Shown here one piece after another: positions 44,058-54,630 of a DNA stretch of 64,000 nt; the stretch's first letter is position 1; every line of letters starts with the position of its first letter. The DNA comes from an uncultured Oxalobacteraceae bacterium (GTDB taxonomy: Bacteria; Pseudomonadota; Gammaproteobacteria; Burkholderiales; Burkholderiaceae_D). The notes below the pieces were generated by a model. The model was not told the DNA's origin and did no database searches. It saw only the letters and a list, made by a program, of their open reading frames with translations. The DNA is taken from contig CAITOF010000050.1 of the NCBI GenBank assembly GCA_903893945.1, positions 1 through 64,000 on the forward strand, in the 5' to 3' direction. The position numbers and the translations under genes were made by a program.

Positions 44058-44492
44058 TCATTGAGTCATACTGGCGAACAGCCGGGCAAGTTTTTGCGCA
44101 ATGCAGCGATAGATTTCAGGGTATATATTGGCCAGACGTTCCAGTTTTTCACCGGTCAGTTTCGCCACATGGCCACCCTGTGTGACGATGATATGCGCTG
44201 ACCGGTAGGGCGTTGCACCGAGGGTGGCAAGTTCACCCACATGATCGCCTGCCTGGCATTGGCTGACAACACGTCCATTAATCACCACATCAGCCTGACC
44301 TGAAAATAACAAGTAGACATCTTTATCAATTCCACCCTGCTCAATCAGGATATCACCGACATCCACCTGCAGCCATTCAATCTGGTCGGCCATTTCATTG
44401 GCCAGGGCAAGATTGTTACCTACCAGTTTCTGCCTCAGCAAAGACTCAATGATCTGCGGCCGCTCTTTGTCATCGATAACTTTATTTAACAT
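44058..44492 (-). CDS. Single cyclic-nucleotide-binding-domain protein
   Basis: A 144-residue protein with one CNB (Crp-like) fold: DVGDILIEQGGIDKDVYLLFSG then AGDHVGELATLGATPYRSAHI, which resembles the phosphate-binding cassette. It has no DNA-binding or output domain. It could sense a nucleotide and act on a partner protein; no partner is obvious. The ATG at 44492 follows GGAG at eight bases. Confidence 0.8.
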   Translation of the reverse strand: MLNKVIDDKERPQIIESLLRQKLVGNNLALANEMADQIEWLQVDVGDILIEQGGIDKDVYLLFSGQADVVINGRVVSQCQAGDHVGELATLGATPYRSAHIIVTQGGHVAKLTGEKLERLANIYPEIYRCIAQKLARLFASMTQ

Positions 44493-44698
44493 TTTCCTGC
44501 TCCATGAATGTTAACGTCGCAGTGGGTCGTATCTGCGCCCCGATCGGGAGGTGACCAGTCGCGTCACTCATTGCGACCAGAACATTTTTAGCACCTGCAG
44601 GCATTGACCAACGTGTCTATACAAGTTCAGTTGAATTGTGTCGTTGTATAATAGCGCACTTCCCGTCATTCAATCCGGGTTTTTATCAGGTTGGTCCC

Positions 44699-45946
44699 AT
44701 GCCTTTCATCGTCAAGTTTGCCCGGCTGAACCGTCAGACACTCCTTTTCCCCCTGGCATTGGTGCTGTTCGAATTTGCTGTCTATATCGGCAACGATATG
44801 GCGCAACCTGCCATGCTGTTTGCGACCCGGGAATTTGGCGTCAGCATGTCCTGGGTGCCGATTTCCATGACAGCCTATCTGGTGGGTGGCGCTACACTGT
44901 CCTGGTTTACCGGTCCCTTGTCCGACCGCGTGGGGCGTCGTCCGGTGCTGTTAGGCGGCGTTTTATTTTTTCTGCTGTCCTGTCTGGCAACCTATTTTGT
45001 TTTCAGCATTGAAGCCTTCATTGCACTGCGCGTGTTGCAGGGACTTGGTTTATGCTTTATTGGCTCGGTCGGTTACGCCGTGGTGCAGGAGACCTTTGAT
45101 GAAATCAATGCCGTAAAAGTCACCGCACTGATGGCCAATGTGGCCCTGATCGCCCCCATGGTGGGACCGCTGGCCGGTGCTGCTTTGGCCGGCATGGCGC
45201 CGTGGCGCACCTGTTTTCTGGTGATAGCGGCCATTTCACTGGTGTCGCTGATCGGGCTCTGGAAGAAAATGCCGGAAACGGTCAATCCGGATACCGGCAA
45301 ACCGCCGTATTCGCAGATCATTCATGACTACATCGCGCTGTTCAGCCAAGCGCGCTTTGTGCATTCCTCGCTGTCGATGGCATTGATCAGCATGGCGCTG
45401 ATCGGGTGGATCGCCATGTCACCGGTGCTGCTGGTGAATGATTTCGGGTTAACCCTGTTTGACTACGGCTTATGGCAACTGCCTGTGTTTTTAAGTCTGG
45501 TGGCCGGTAACGTCGTGGTATTCTTCATCGCCGATCGCTGGCCGCTCGGGCATTCGATATTGATCGGCTTCTGGCCCATGCTCATGGGCATGGTAGTTGC
45601 CTTTACCGGACTATTTGTGCATCTGCGTTCACCCCTATTCCTGGTAACGGGTATCAGCCTGATGGCGTTTGCCGAGGGCCTGTCGATATCCGTGCTTTAT
45701 CGTTTTGCCCTGATGTCTTCCGAAAAAGCCAAAGGTATCGTCTCGGCCGGCATGTCGATGCTAGCGATGGTCTGCTATGCAATCGGCATCGAAATTACCC
45801 GTGTCGCCTATGTGGCGTGGGGTTTAAACGGCTTTACGCTGTCCGTTATCGCGCTGGGCTGCTGTTACATCCTCATCACCCGGCCGCGTATTCACGCTGA
45901 AATGACACTGCGCAGCAGCACAGAATTCAGCACGGCGCCAGACTGA
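44699..45946 (+). CDS. MFS multidrug transporter, MdfA-like
   Basis: A 12-helix major facilitator of 415 residues. Helix 1 contains LALVLFEFAVYIGNDMAQPAM, with an acidic residue in the membrane as in MdfA-type drug/proton antiporters. Motif A is GPLSDRVGRRPVLLGG and motif C-like ALIAPMVGPLAGAAL follows. The ATG at 44699 is chosen over the upstream frame. A TATAAT at 44647-44652 may be its -10, with a poor -35. It probably exports cationic or neutral drugs. Confidence 0.85.
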   Translation: MPFIVKFARLNRQTLLFPLALVLFEFAVYIGNDMAQPAMLFATREFGVSMSWVPISMTAYLVGGATLSWFTGPLSDRVGRRPVLLGGVLFFLLSCLATYFVFSIEAFIALRVLQGLGLCFIGSVGYAVVQETFDEINAVKVTALMANVALIAPMVGPLAGAALAGMAPWRTCFLVIAAISLVSLIGLWKKMPETVNPDTGKPPYSQIIHDYIALFSQARFVHSSLSMALISMALIGWIAMSPVLLVNDFGLTLFDYGLWQLPVFLSLVAGNVVVFFIADRWPLGHSILIGFWPMLMGMVVAFTGLFVHLRSPLFLVTGISLMAFAEGLSISVLYRFALMSSEKAKGIVSAGMSMLAMVCYAIGIEITRVAYVAWGLNGFTLSVIALGCCYILITRPRIHAEMTLRSSTEFSTAPD

Positions 45947-45963
45947 AAAAGTGCCCTGCCGGA

Positions 45964-46548
45964 TCACTGCGTTGCCTGTACTTCATACTGCACGCACATA
46001 ACGCCTGACGGGAAAATTTTACTGTTCACCAGCCTGAGTGCCGTTTTTTGCTGAATGTGCCGGAATAAGGGTATACCCTGCCCCAGCAGAACCGGATTGA
46101 TGAATAGCCAATATTCGTCGATCAGATTTTCCGCCATCAACGCATGTGTGGCAGTGGGGCTGCCGAACAGTAAAATATCGCCGCCCTCGCTGTGCCTGAG
46201 CCGGTTGATTTCTTCATTTAAATTGCTGCCGATGATTTGCGTGTTGGCAGCATGATTCGCCGGAAGGGTGGTCGACAGCACCACCTTGCGGGCGGATGCA
46301 TACCAGCGCGCGTGCGCACGATCATGGTCGCTGGCATTGGGTTGCTGTGCCGCCGTGGGCCAGTACGACTCCATCATCTGGTACGTCAGGCGACCGTACA
46401 GGGCCGTATCAGTCTGCCCGATGCGCTGCTCCACATACCGGAACAGATCCTCGGTGAAACTGATCCAGCCGAGGCTGTGCACCCCCTCTGCCGTGGACGC
46501 CACAAAACCATCCAGTGACACATGAGCAAACGAAACGATTTTCCGCAT
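45964..46548 (-). CDS. Dihydrofolate-reductase-like (RibD C-terminal) protein
   Basis: A reductase-fold protein of 194 residues. The N-terminus MRKIVSFAHVSLDGFVAS and later GGDILLFGSPTATHALM match the RibD C-terminal/DHFR-like family, whose members are often of unknown substrate and bind NADPH. The ATG at 46548 follows AAAGGAGAA at ideal spacing; the longer frame is rejected. It is divergent from yebC and converges with the MFS gene. Confidence 0.85.
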   Translation of the reverse strand: MRKIVSFAHVSLDGFVASTAEGVHSLGWISFTEDLFRYVEQRIGQTDTALYGRLTYQMMESYWPTAAQQPNASDHDRAHARWYASARKVVLSTTLPANHAANTQIIGSNLNEEINRLRHSEGGDILLFGSPTATHALMAENLIDEYWLFINPVLLGQGIPLFRHIQQKTALRLVNSKIFPSGVMCVQYEVQATQ

Positions 46549-46686
46549 GAAGTTCTCCTTTATTGCCATGTGACTGCCTACCCTGCCATCGACACGGCGG
46601 TTTGTATCCCGCCATCCATCGAAACGCGCCTGTGCGCCATCATACTGCGATATGGGTTGATTTAATAGCCAATTAACAACAAAATC

Positions 46687-46715
46687 TTGTCGAAATTGGC
46701 GATTTCCACTATGGT
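46687..46715 (+). promoter_or_regulatory. Candidate promoter of yebC
   Basis: TTGTCG and TATGGT are spaced by 17 bases in the gap before yebC, giving a short leader of about 45 bases. Both elements are imperfect, so the call is tentative. Confidence 0.35.
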
Positions 46716-46766
46716 AAAATAGCCGGCTAAAAAACAGAAAATCAAACTCAACAGGAAGCAATTACC

Positions 46767-47492
46767 ATGGCTGGACACAGTAAATGGGCCAATATCAAAC
46801 ACAAAAAAGCGGCCACTGACGCAAAACGCGGCAAGATCTGGACACGTATTATCAAAGAAATCACAGTTGCCGCACGGATGGGCGGGGGCGATCTGAGCGC
46901 CAATCCGCGCCTGCGGTTATCGGTCGAAAAAGCCGCCGAAGCCAATATGCCCAAGGAAAATGTGCAACGTGCAATACAACGTGGTAGTGGAAATCTGGAA
47001 GGCGCCAATTACGAGGAGGTTCGCTACGAGGGTTACGGCATTAATGGCGCTGCCATCATTGTTGACTGCCTGACCGACAACCGGGTGCGCACCGTCGCGG
47101 AGGTGCGGCATGTGTTCTCCAAATACGGCGGAAATATGGGGACCGAGGGTTCCGTGGCATTCATGTTCAAGCATTGCGGTCAACTTTTTTTTGCCCCCGG
47201 CACCAGCGAAGACCGGTTAATGGAGGCGGCCTTGAATGCCGGTGCTGAAGATATCATCAGTGACGATGAAGGCGGCTTTGAAGTCATTTGTCCGCCGCAC
47301 GATTTTGCGGGCATCAAGCAGCAACTCGAAGCGGCCGGTTTTAAAGCGGAAATGGCCGAAGTCGTGATGAAACCGGATACAGAAACGTTATTCGAAGGTG
47401 ACAATGCCATCAAAATGCAGAAATTACTGGACGCGCTCGAAAATCTGGACGACGTGCAGGAAGTGTTTACCAATGCGGTCATCGAAAACTGA
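46767..47492 (+). CDS. yebC: YebC/PmpR-family protein
   Basis: A conserved cytoplasmic protein of 241 residues, beginning [20 protein letters not shown], the invariant family start. Members act as transcription regulators or, as shown recently for some, as translation factors that help ribosomes at proline-rich stretches. [15 protein letters not shown] and [17 protein letters not shown] are further conserved parts. It starts the housekeeping run to rng; AACAGGAAGC precedes the ATG. Confidence 0.95.
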   Translation: MAGHSKWANIKHKKAATDAKRGKIWTRIIKEITVAARMGGGDLSANPRLRLSVEKAAEANMPKENVQRAIQRGSGNLEGANYEEVRYEGYGINGAAIIVDCLTDNRVRTVAEVRHVFSKYGGNMGTEGSVAFMFKHCGQLFFAPGTSEDRLMEAALNAGAEDIISDDEGGFEVICPPHDFAGIKQQLEAAGFKAEMAEVVMKPDTETLFEGDNAIKMQKLLDALENLDDVQEVFTNAVIEN

Positions 47493-47548
47493 CCGTCGAA
47501 TTTCCCGGAAAATACAAGACAGACACTAGTTTTAAACCCTAAAAAAAT

Positions 47549-48826
47549 ATGAAAATATTGGTAGTCGGATCAGGCGGCCGCGAACACGCTCTGGCATGGA
47601 AACTGGCTCAGTCGGAGCGCATCCAGACGGTGTATGTTGCGCCAGGCAATGGCGGCACGGCCTGCGATAATCGATTGAAAAATGTCCCCATCACTGACCT
47701 GAACGCACTGGCCGAATTCGTGCAAAAGGAACATGTCGGCCTGACCGTGGTCGGCCCTGAAGTGCCGTTAGCGGCCGGCATAGTCGACCTGTTCCGCGAA
47801 CAGGGCCTGAAAATTTTTGGCCCGACCCGGGAAGCGGCACAACTGGAAAGTTCCAAGGATTTTGCCAAAGCCTTTATGCAACGGCACGGTATTCCTACTG
47901 CAGCCTATCAGACTTTTTCAGACGCCGCACTGGCTCATGCCTATATTGAGGCCCAGGGGGCACCGATAGTCATCAAGGCAGACGGTCTGGCCGCGGGTAA
48001 AGGCGTCGTGGTTGCGATGAACCTGCAGGAAGCGCATGATGCGGTTGAGTCGATGCTGGCCGGGAACCTGTTGGGTGACGCCGGTGCGCGTATCGTCATT
48101 GAAGAATTTCTGGCCGGTGAAGAAGCGAGCTTTATCGTGATGGTCGACGGCAAAAACATCCTGCCTCTGGCGACCAGCCAGGATCACAAGCGGCTGCTGG
48201 ATAACGATCAGGGCCCCAACACCGGCGGTATGGGTGCGTACTCGCCCGCGCCCATTATTACGCCGGAACTGCATGCACGGGTAATTCGTGAAATCATTCA
48301 ACCGACTGTGCAGGGCATGGCCAGAGATGGTATCGTGTTCACCGGATTTTTGTACGCCGGTTTGATGATCGACGCCAAAGGCAACCCGAAGACACTGGAA
48401 TTTAATTGCCGCATGGGTGACCCGGAGACACAACCTATCATGGCGCGCCTGAAAACAGATTTTGTCAGCGTACTGGAACACGCCATTTCAGGCCAACTGG
48501 ACAGCATCGAACTGGAATGGGACCGACGAACCGCACTGGGCGTCGTCATGGCAGCCCAGGGCTATCCGGACGCACCCGTTAAAGGTGCGCACATTACCGG
48601 CATACCGGCAGAGACAGCCGATTGCATCGTGTTCCATGCCGGTACCCATTCGGATCACGGAACTTTCAGCGTCAGCGGTGGTCGGGTGCTGTGCGCGGTC
48701 GGCCTGGGTGACAACATCAAGGTCGCCCAGAAGCATGCCTACGAAGCCGTCGATGCCATCAAGTTTGATGGCGCACAGGCACGTCGGGATATTGGCTGGC
48801 GTGCCTTGAAAAAACCGGTCAGATAA
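47549..48826 (+). CDS. purD: Phosphoribosylamine-glycine ligase
   Basis: GAR synthetase, the second step of purine synthesis, 425 residues. [20 protein letters not shown] begins the N domain; the ATP-grasp core has [14 protein letters not shown] and [31 protein letters not shown] is the family signature. It follows yebC by 56 bases and precedes hemF by four, as in many betaproteobacteria. Confidence 0.96.
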   Translation: MKILVVGSGGREHALAWKLAQSERIQTVYVAPGNGGTACDNRLKNVPITDLNALAEFVQKEHVGLTVVGPEVPLAAGIVDLFREQGLKIFGPTREAAQLESSKDFAKAFMQRHGIPTAAYQTFSDAALAHAYIEAQGAPIVIKADGLAAGKGVVVAMNLQEAHDAVESMLAGNLLGDAGARIVIEEFLAGEEASFIVMVDGKNILPLATSQDHKRLLDNDQGPNTGGMGAYSPAPIITPELHARVIREIIQPTVQGMARDGIVFTGFLYAGLMIDAKGNPKTLEFNCRMGDPETQPIMARLKTDFVSVLEHAISGQLDSIELEWDRRTALGVVMAAQGYPDAPVKGAHITGIPAETADCIVFHAGTHSDHGTFSVSGGRVLCAVGLGDNIKVAQKHAYEAVDAIKFDGAQARRDIGWRALKKPVR

Positions 48827-48830
48827 AATC

Positions 48831-49736
48831 ATGTCCATGACCACCAGCGCTGTCAAAAACTATTTCCTGACATTACAGTCGAACATCGTCACTTCCCTGG
48901 AAGGCATCGATGGACACGCCTTTCTGGTCGACAGCTGGGCGCGACCCGAAGGGGGCGGTGGCATTTCACGCGTGCTGGAACAGGGATTGATTTTTGAACG
49001 TGCGGGCGTCAACTTCTCTCATGTGCAGGGCTCAAACCTGCCGCCTTCGGCAGCGGCAAGCCGGCCCGAACTGGCCGGACGCAGTTGGGAGGCGATGGGC
49101 GTATCGCTCGTATTGCATCCGCGAAATCCCTACACGCCGACGGTGCACATGAACGTGCGTTTTTTCAGTACGCATGCTGAAGGCAGCGAACCGGTCTGGT
49201 GGTTTGGCGGCGGCATGGATTTAACGCCCTATTATGGATTTCACGACGATGCCCGCCATTTTCACCAAACCTGTCACGACGCACTCAGCCCATACGGTGA
49301 CCATCTCTACCCTGAATTCAAGGCCTGGTGCGACAGCTACTTTTATCTGAAGCACCGTAAAGAGCCGCGCGGGATCGGTGGCATATTTTTTGACGACTTC
49401 AATCATCTGCCGTTCGATGACAGCTTTTCGATGGTGCAATCGGTCGGTAACGCATTTATTCCGGCCTATGCCCCGATTGTGGAACGAACCCGGCACCACG
49501 CGTACGGCGAACGCGAGCGCGATTTTCAGGCCTATCGTCGCGGTCGTTATGTTGAATTCAACCTGGTATTTGATCGCGGCACCCTGTTTGGCCTCCAATC
49601 CGGTGGTCGCACCGAATCGATACTGATGTCCATGCCGCCTTCGGTCGTCTGGCGCTATAACTGGCAACCGGGCGCCGGAACGCCCGAGGCGCAACTTTAT
49701 AGCGAGTTCCTGATTCACCGTAACTGGCTGGCATGA
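48831..49736 (+). CDS. hemF: Oxygen-dependent coproporphyrinogen III oxidase
   Basis: Converts coproporphyrinogen III to protoporphyrinogen IX with O2 in haem synthesis. It has 301 residues, the usual size. Signatures are [42 protein letters not shown] and [23 protein letters not shown] (split across the active site). Starts at 48831 or 48837 are possible. Its stop overlaps nadD as ATGA. Confidence 0.96.
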   Translation: MSMTTSAVKNYFLTLQSNIVTSLEGIDGHAFLVDSWARPEGGGGISRVLEQGLIFERAGVNFSHVQGSNLPPSAAASRPELAGRSWEAMGVSLVLHPRNPYTPTVHMNVRFFSTHAEGSEPVWWFGGGMDLTPYYGFHDDARHFHQTCHDALSPYGDHLYPEFKAWCDSYFYLKHRKEPRGIGGIFFDDFNHLPFDDSFSMVQSVGNAFIPAYAPIVERTRHHAYGERERDFQAYRRGRYVEFNLVFDRGTLFGLQSGGRTESILMSMPPSVVWRYNWQPGAGTPEAQLYSEFLIHRNWLA

Positions 49737-50404
49737 CATTGCCCCCGCGCCCTGACCAGACCGCAGCGCACCCGCGTATTGTCATTTTCGGTGGCAGCTT
49801 TGACCCTGTCCACAGTGGGCACGTCGCCATTGCTGAATTAATGAATAGTTTGCTCAATCCTACCCAGTTGCGTATCATACCGACTGGTTGGTCCCTGCAG
49901 AAAAATGCATTCCATGCCAATTCGACACATCGTCTTGCCATGTTGGCACTGGCTTTTAAGGAACTTGCCGGAAAAGTACCGGTTGTCATCGACGAACAGG
50001 AAATCAAACGGGCCGAACTGGGCATGCCGAGTTACAGCGTGGAAACGTTAACCCACCTGCGCAATGAATATGGGAATGATGCTTCCCTCGTGTTTCTCAT
50101 CGGTGCGGACCAGCTTCAACAACTGCAGCACTGGAAAAACTGGACAAATTTATTCAACCTGGCTCATATCGTCATCATACAGCGGCCCGGTTTTGACCCG
50201 AATATGCTCGACAGGTCAGTCGCAAATGAAATTTCCGGGCGAACTGGCAGTCTGGATCAGCTTCGAACCCAGCCTTTCGGATGCACTTTTACCTGTACCG
50301 ATCTGAACATCGACATCTCATCGACGCAGATTCGGAACAGAAATAACTTGTCGGCAGTACCTGTCGATGTACTAAACTACATACAACAACATCAACTTTA
50401 TTAA
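49733..50404 (+). CDS. nadD: Nicotinate-nucleotide adenylyltransferase
   Basis: Joins ATP and nicotinate mononucleotide in NAD synthesis, 223 residues. The nucleotidyl-transferase motif is [17 protein letters not shown], and ISSTQIRNR is the second active-site motif. The ATG overlaps the hemF stop (ATGA) and the rsfS gene follows by five bases, the classic nadD-rsfS-rlmH group. Confidence 0.95.
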   Translation: MTLPPRPDQTAAHPRIVIFGGSFDPVHSGHVAIAELMNSLLNPTQLRIIPTGWSLQKNAFHANSTHRLAMLALAFKELAGKVPVVIDEQEIKRAELGMPSYSVETLTHLRNEYGNDASLVFLIGADQLQQLQHWKNWTNLFNLAHIVIIQRPGFDPNMLDRSVANEISGRTGSLDQLRTQPFGCTFTCTDLNIDISSTQIRNRNNLSAVPVDVLNYIQQHQLY

Positions 50405-50409
50405 AAATC

Positions 50410-51099
50410 ATGGATATTAAAAAATTACAAACACTCGTCGTTGATGCATTAGAAGATGTAAAAGCACAGGACATCAAAGTCTACGACACCACCCATCTAA
50501 CCAGCCTGTTTGACCGGATCTGCATTGCATCCGGCACCTCGAACCGCCAGACCAAGGCGCTGGCCTCGTCAGTACGCGAAAAAGTGAAGGAAAACGGCGG
50601 CCATGTTGTCGGTATTGAAGGTGACGACATCGGCGAATGGGTACTGGTCGATCTGGGTGACATGGTCGTGCACATCATGCAACCGGTGATTCGTGGCTAT
50701 TACCGTCTCGAAGAGCTGTGGGGTGACAAAGAAGTCAAGTTTGGCGCTGCCAGGCGCATCAGCAAGCGTAGCGCGGACACCGTCGCTGAACAACCGCGTG
50801 TTCGGAGCAATATCAATCAGGCGACACAGGCCACCCTGGATGACGCCCCCAAAAAGCCGGTTCGCAAGACAGAGCCCAAACCAGGCAAGGCACCCGCAGT
50901 CGCCGTTGGCGATGAAGCCAGACCGAAACGTGCTGCTCGCGCCCGGTCAACCACAGCAGAGCCCGCCAAAAAGCCGGCAGCGCCGCGCAAAAAAGCAATA
51001 GGTACTACGGTAAAAGTGGCGGCCAGCAAAACCGCCATTGCATCCGCGAAACAGGCCGCCGCCAAACGCACCACGACAAAACGTAAAGCCACTGCCTGA
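50410..51099 (+). CDS. rsfS: Ribosomal silencing factor RsfS with long basic tail
   Basis: The N-terminal 115 residues are a normal RsfS (Iojap) domain: [40 protein letters not shown] and [12 protein letters not shown]. RsfS binds ribosomal protein uL14 and blocks subunit joining in starvation. The remaining 110 residues are a low-complexity tail rich in Ala, Lys, Arg, Pro and Thr ([12 protein letters not shown]), like histone H1 tails. RsfS is normally about 105-130 residues, so the tail is an addition; it could bind rRNA or DNA. Confidence 0.93.
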   Translation: MDIKKLQTLVVDALEDVKAQDIKVYDTTHLTSLFDRICIASGTSNRQTKALASSVREKVKENGGHVVGIEGDDIGEWVLVDLGDMVVHIMQPVIRGYYRLEELWGDKEVKFGAARRISKRSADTVAEQPRVRSNINQATQATLDDAPKKPVRKTEPKPGKAPAVAVGDEARPKRAARARSTTAEPAKKPAAPRKKAIGTTVKVAASKTAIASAKQAAAKRTTTKRKATA

Positions 51100-51104
51100 T
51101 TTTT

Positions 51105-51575
51105 ATGCAGCTCATTATCGCCGCAGTCGGTCATAAAATGCCTGCCTGGATTGAAGCCGGCTTTAATGAATACAGCAGGCGCATGCCGGCAGACTGCCGG
51201 ATAGTGCTCAAAGAAATCAAACCGGTGGAACGCTCCGGCAGCAAAACAGCACAAACAGTCATGGCTCTCGAGCGCAGCAAAATTGAGGCCGCTCTGCCGA
51301 AACAGGGCCGCCTCATCGCGCTGGACGAGCATGGCAGGGATATCACCACCGTACAACTGGCCGACCTGCTGACTCAATGGCAACAGGCCGGCGGGGACAC
51401 CTGCTTCGTCATTGGCGGTGCCGACGGTCTGGATGCCGACTTCAAGGCCCGTGCCCAACTGAAAATACGGCTGTCCAGTTTAACCCTGCCGCACGGCATG
51501 GTACGTGTCCTGCTGGCTGAACAACTCTATCGCGCCTGGTCGATTACACAAAATCATCCCTATCACCGCGTTTAA
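51105..51575 (+). CDS. rlmH: 23S rRNA pseudouridine-1915 N3-methyltransferase
   Basis: A SPOUT-fold methyltransferase of 156 residues acting on assembled ribosomes. The knot region has [11 protein letters not shown] and [21 protein letters not shown], ending in NHPYHRV, the conserved C-terminus. It starts five bases after rsfS. Confidence 0.96.
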   Translation: MQLIIAAVGHKMPAWIEAGFNEYSRRMPADCRIVLKEIKPVERSGSKTAQTVMALERSKIEAALPKQGRLIALDEHGRDITTVQLADLLTQWQQAGGDTCFVIGGADGLDADFKARAQLKIRLSSLTLPHGMVRVLLAEQLYRAWSITQNHPYHRV

Positions 51576-51652
51576 TAAGTTACGATAATGCGTATCTGAA
51601 CCGTTGCTGCCCGCACCAGAGAATAATTGTCCAATTACAAAGATTAATCACC

Positions 51653-52273
51653 ATGAAGTTGCATGACAATAAAATCTATTTGGCCTCCAAAAGCCCACGG
51701 CGCAGGGAGTTGCTGCGCCAGATCGGCGTACATTTTGAGATTTTACTGTTGCGCGATGGCGGCAACCGGCCCACCGATGTCTGCGAGGACGTGCTGCCGG
51801 ACGAACTGCCCCTCGACTACGTACAGCGTATCGCCAATGAAAAGGCGCTCGCCGCATGGAATATGGTGTTAATGCGGAAATTGCCACTACGTCCGGTTTT
51901 GTCGGCCGATACAACCGTGGTCCAGAATGGCGTTATTTTCGGCAAGCCGGCCACCCGCAAAGAAGCACATGCAATGCTGACTCAACTGTCCGGACAGACA
52001 CATCAGGTATTTACCAGCATTGCCGTCCACTTCCACGAACAGCATCTGAAATCCACCCAGATTTCCGACGTCACCTTCTGCGCACTCAGCAAGCAGCAGA
52101 TCGACAGCTATTGCGACACGCAGGAACCGTATGACAAGGCGGGAGGCTACGGCATACAGGGAAATGCGGCACAATTCATTTCACATATCAACGGCAGTTA
52201 TTCAGGCATCATGGGATTACCCTTGTACGACACAGCAAAACTATTAACTGAATCTGGAATTATCCTCACATGA
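51653..52273 (+). CDS. maf: Maf-family nucleoside triphosphate pyrophosphatase
   Basis: Hydrolyses non-canonical or pyrimidine nucleoside triphosphates, 206 residues. ASKSPRRRELLRQIG is the family N-terminus, SADTTVVQNG the catalytic region and YDKAGGYGIQG the C-terminal motif. It is the YhdE-like branch by gene order. Its stop overlaps rng as ATGA. Confidence 0.94.
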   Translation: MKLHDNKIYLASKSPRRRELLRQIGVHFEILLLRDGGNRPTDVCEDVLPDELPLDYVQRIANEKALAAWNMVLMRKLPLRPVLSADTTVVQNGVIFGKPATRKEAHAMLTQLSGQTHQVFTSIAVHFHEQHLKSTQISDVTFCALSKQQIDSYCDTQEPYDKAGGYGIQGNAAQFISHINGSYSGIMGLPLYDTAKLLTESGIILT

Positions 52274-53727
52274 GCGAAAATATTTTAATCAACATCACAC
52301 CACAGGAAACCCGCGTCGCCATTATTTTTCAGGGTGCTGTCCAGGAATTGCATATTGAGCGCACGATGTCGCGCGGACTGGTCGGCAATATTTATCTGGG
52401 CAAAGTTGTGCGGGTGTTGCCCGGTATGCAGTCGGCATTTATCGACATCGGTCTGGAACGGGCCGCTTTCCTGCACGTCGCCGACATCTGGGATTCGCGC
52501 ACGCCGGAAAATGCCGCCCCTCTGCCGATTGAAAAAATGCTTTTCGACGGCCAGTCGATTATGGTGCAGGTCATCAAAGACCCCATCGGCACCAAAGGCG
52601 CGCGCCTTTCCACGCAAATTTCCATTGCCGGCCGCATGCTGGTTTTTTTACCGCAGGATACGCATATCGGTATTTCGCAAAAAATCGGTAACGAAGAGGA
52701 TCGTGAACAATTGCGTGCGATGGTCCAGAAATTACTGGCGCCTGATGAGAAAGGCGGATTTATTGTGCGCACCATGGCCGAAGACGCAAGCGAAGCAGAA
52801 CTTCAGATGGATGTCGACTACCTGCGCAAAACCTGGGCCAATATCTGTCTGCTCGCGAAAAGCAGGCCGCCAACCAGCCTGCTGCATCAGGATCTGAACC
52901 TGGCGCAACGTGTCTTGCGTGATTTTGTGAATCCCGAAACCGATGGCATACAGGTCGATTCCCGGGAAAACTATCTGAAACTGCTCGAATTTGCAGAAAG
53001 TTATACCCCTGCCGTGATTCCCAAACTGATCCACTATACAGGGGAAAGGCCGCTGTTCGACCTGAACGGCGTTGAGGAAGAAATTGAACGTGCCCTGGGA
53101 CGGCGTGTCGATCTCAAGTCGGGCGGCTATCTGATCGTTGAGCAGACCGAAGCCATGACCACCATTGATGTCAACACCGGCAGTTTTGTTGCAGGACGAA
53201 ATTTTGCCGATACCATATTCAAAACCAATCTTGAAGCCGCGCACGCCATTGCCCGGCAGCTCCGATTGCGCAATCTCGGCGGCATGATCATACTCGACCT
53301 GATCGACATGGAAAATCCGGAACACAAGGCTGCCGTGCTGTCCGAACTGAATAAAGCGTTCTCCCGCGACCGCACCAAACTGTCCGCATCGGGTTTTTCA
53401 GCGTTGGGCCTGGTGGAAGTAACCCGCAAGCGTACCCGCGAATCGCTGGCCCATGTTCTGTGCGAAACCTGCCCGGCCTGTGGCGGCAAAGGTCAGGTGA
53501 AAACCGCCCGTACGATCTGCTATGAAATTTTGCGCGAATTATTACGCGAGGCAAAACAGTTTAACCCGCGCGAGTTCCGGATTCTTGCCTCACAGCTGGT
53601 GGTCGATCTTTTTCTCGAAGAAGAATCCCAGCACCTTGCCATGCTAGGCGACTTTATCGGCAAGCCCATTTCGCTGCAGGTGGAAAGCACCTACCACCAG
53701 GAGCAGTACGACGTTATTCTCATGTGA
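52270..53727 (+). CDS. rng: Ribonuclease G
   Basis: An endoribonuclease of the RNase E/G family that matures 16S rRNA and decays mRNA, 485 residues. The S1 domain lies in GNIYLGKVVRVLPGMQSAFI; the catalytic DNase-I-like part has TTIDVNTGSFV with its metal Asp; the zinc link is CETCPACGGKG. There is no long RNase E-type C-terminal scaffold. The ATG overlaps the maf stop. Confidence 0.96.
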   Translation: MSENILINITPQETRVAIIFQGAVQELHIERTMSRGLVGNIYLGKVVRVLPGMQSAFIDIGLERAAFLHVADIWDSRTPENAAPLPIEKMLFDGQSIMVQVIKDPIGTKGARLSTQISIAGRMLVFLPQDTHIGISQKIGNEEDREQLRAMVQKLLAPDEKGGFIVRTMAEDASEAELQMDVDYLRKTWANICLLAKSRPPTSLLHQDLNLAQRVLRDFVNPETDGIQVDSRENYLKLLEFAESYTPAVIPKLIHYTGERPLFDLNGVEEEIERALGRRVDLKSGGYLIVEQTEAMTTIDVNTGSFVAGRNFADTIFKTNLEAAHAIARQLRLRNLGGMIILDLIDMENPEHKAAVLSELNKAFSRDRTKLSASGFSALGLVEVTRKRTRESLAHVLCETCPACGGKGQVKTARTICYEILRELLREAKQFNPREFRILASQLVVDLFLEEESQHLAMLGDFIGKPISLQVESTYHQEQYDVILM

Positions 53728-53817
53728 CAACTCAGTGCCGCTGTTTCAGGCATTGATTGAGGCACCATGTCATCGTACCTAAGTTGAAGTCAATTTTTCA
53801 GGATTCAGCCGATTGAT

Positions 53818-54579
53818 ATGCATATAAAATCATTGTTACTTGCCGTACTTATGCCATTGAACTGCGCCATGGCCGCAAACCCCGACTGGTCGATCTATAC
53901 CCACAATGTCGAGAATCAGGCGACGATGGTTAACGGGAGTCTGGTGGGTGTGGCGCATGCCGGGAAGCGCGCCTATTTCATTGAAGTGGTACGATCACTC
54001 ATGCAAGAATTGGGGATTAAGGCGAACATAGTCGAAGTCCCCTATGCACGCGGCATGCTGTACGTCACCAGCAGCGACGGCGTGGTTTTTTTTAATATAA
54101 GTCGCATACCGGAACGAGAAAACCAGGTCGCCTGGGTGGGCCCGGTACTCTCGGAAACAAGTTACCTGTATGAACTGGCGAACAATCCGGTCCACGCAGA
54201 AACCCTCGATGACGTCCGGCACAAAGCGGTCTGTGTACTGAATAAAAATGTCCACGATATACAGCTGACAGCACTCGGCTTCACAGACCTGCACCGTGCA
54301 AATACCTACAGCGAGTGTTTTCGCCGGCTGGTTGGCAAACAGGTCGAGTTTGTCGCATCGGGCGGAATCGGCCTGCAGCAAAAATTGCAAATGGCGAAAA
54401 TTGATGCCCATGTGGTACGGCGAACGCCAATAATCATTGGCCAGGACGACAGTTATATTGCGCTTTCCAAAGGCACACCCAAAGAGGAAACAGAGCGATG
54501 GGAAAGTGCATTCAAAAAACTGAAAGATCACGGCAAAATTGCAGCGCTGCATAAGCAGTTCATCCCGCCCGATGACTAG
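53818..54579 (+). CDS. Periplasmic solute-binding protein, family 3 type
   Basis: A secreted protein of 253 residues. The signal peptide is MHIKSLLLAVLMPLNCAMAA. The rest resembles the short amino-acid-binding fold: YFIEVVRSLMQELGIKANIV, PYARGMLYV and GKQVEFVASGGIGLQQKL. No transporter genes adjoin, so it may serve as a sensor or an orphan receptor. It stands alone, 90 bases after rng, and converges with the HPP-CBS gene. Confidence 0.78.
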   Translation: MHIKSLLLAVLMPLNCAMAANPDWSIYTHNVENQATMVNGSLVGVAHAGKRAYFIEVVRSLMQELGIKANIVEVPYARGMLYVTSSDGVVFFNISRIPERENQVAWVGPVLSETSYLYELANNPVHAETLDDVRHKAVCVLNKNVHDIQLTALGFTDLHRANTYSECFRRLVGKQVEFVASGGIGLQQKLQMAKIDAHVVRRTPIIIGQDDSYIALSKGTPKEETERWESAFKKLKDHGKIAALHKQFIPPDD

Positions 54580-54630
54580 ATTCACCCCTGTGTGCGGCAC
54601 CGTCCGTTCAGCCAACCAGCCGAATTCCGT

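Noticed and set aside
50817-51458. Open frame of 213 codons on the minus strand
   Set aside because: It runs antisense through the rsfS tail and rlmH; its Ala-rich composition comes from the basic tail on the other strand.
53795-53808. TTTTTCAGGATTCAG, resembling the conserved box downstream of the dyads
   Set aside because: No GGTAAATYTACC dyad lies 18 bases upstream, so it is not the same module.
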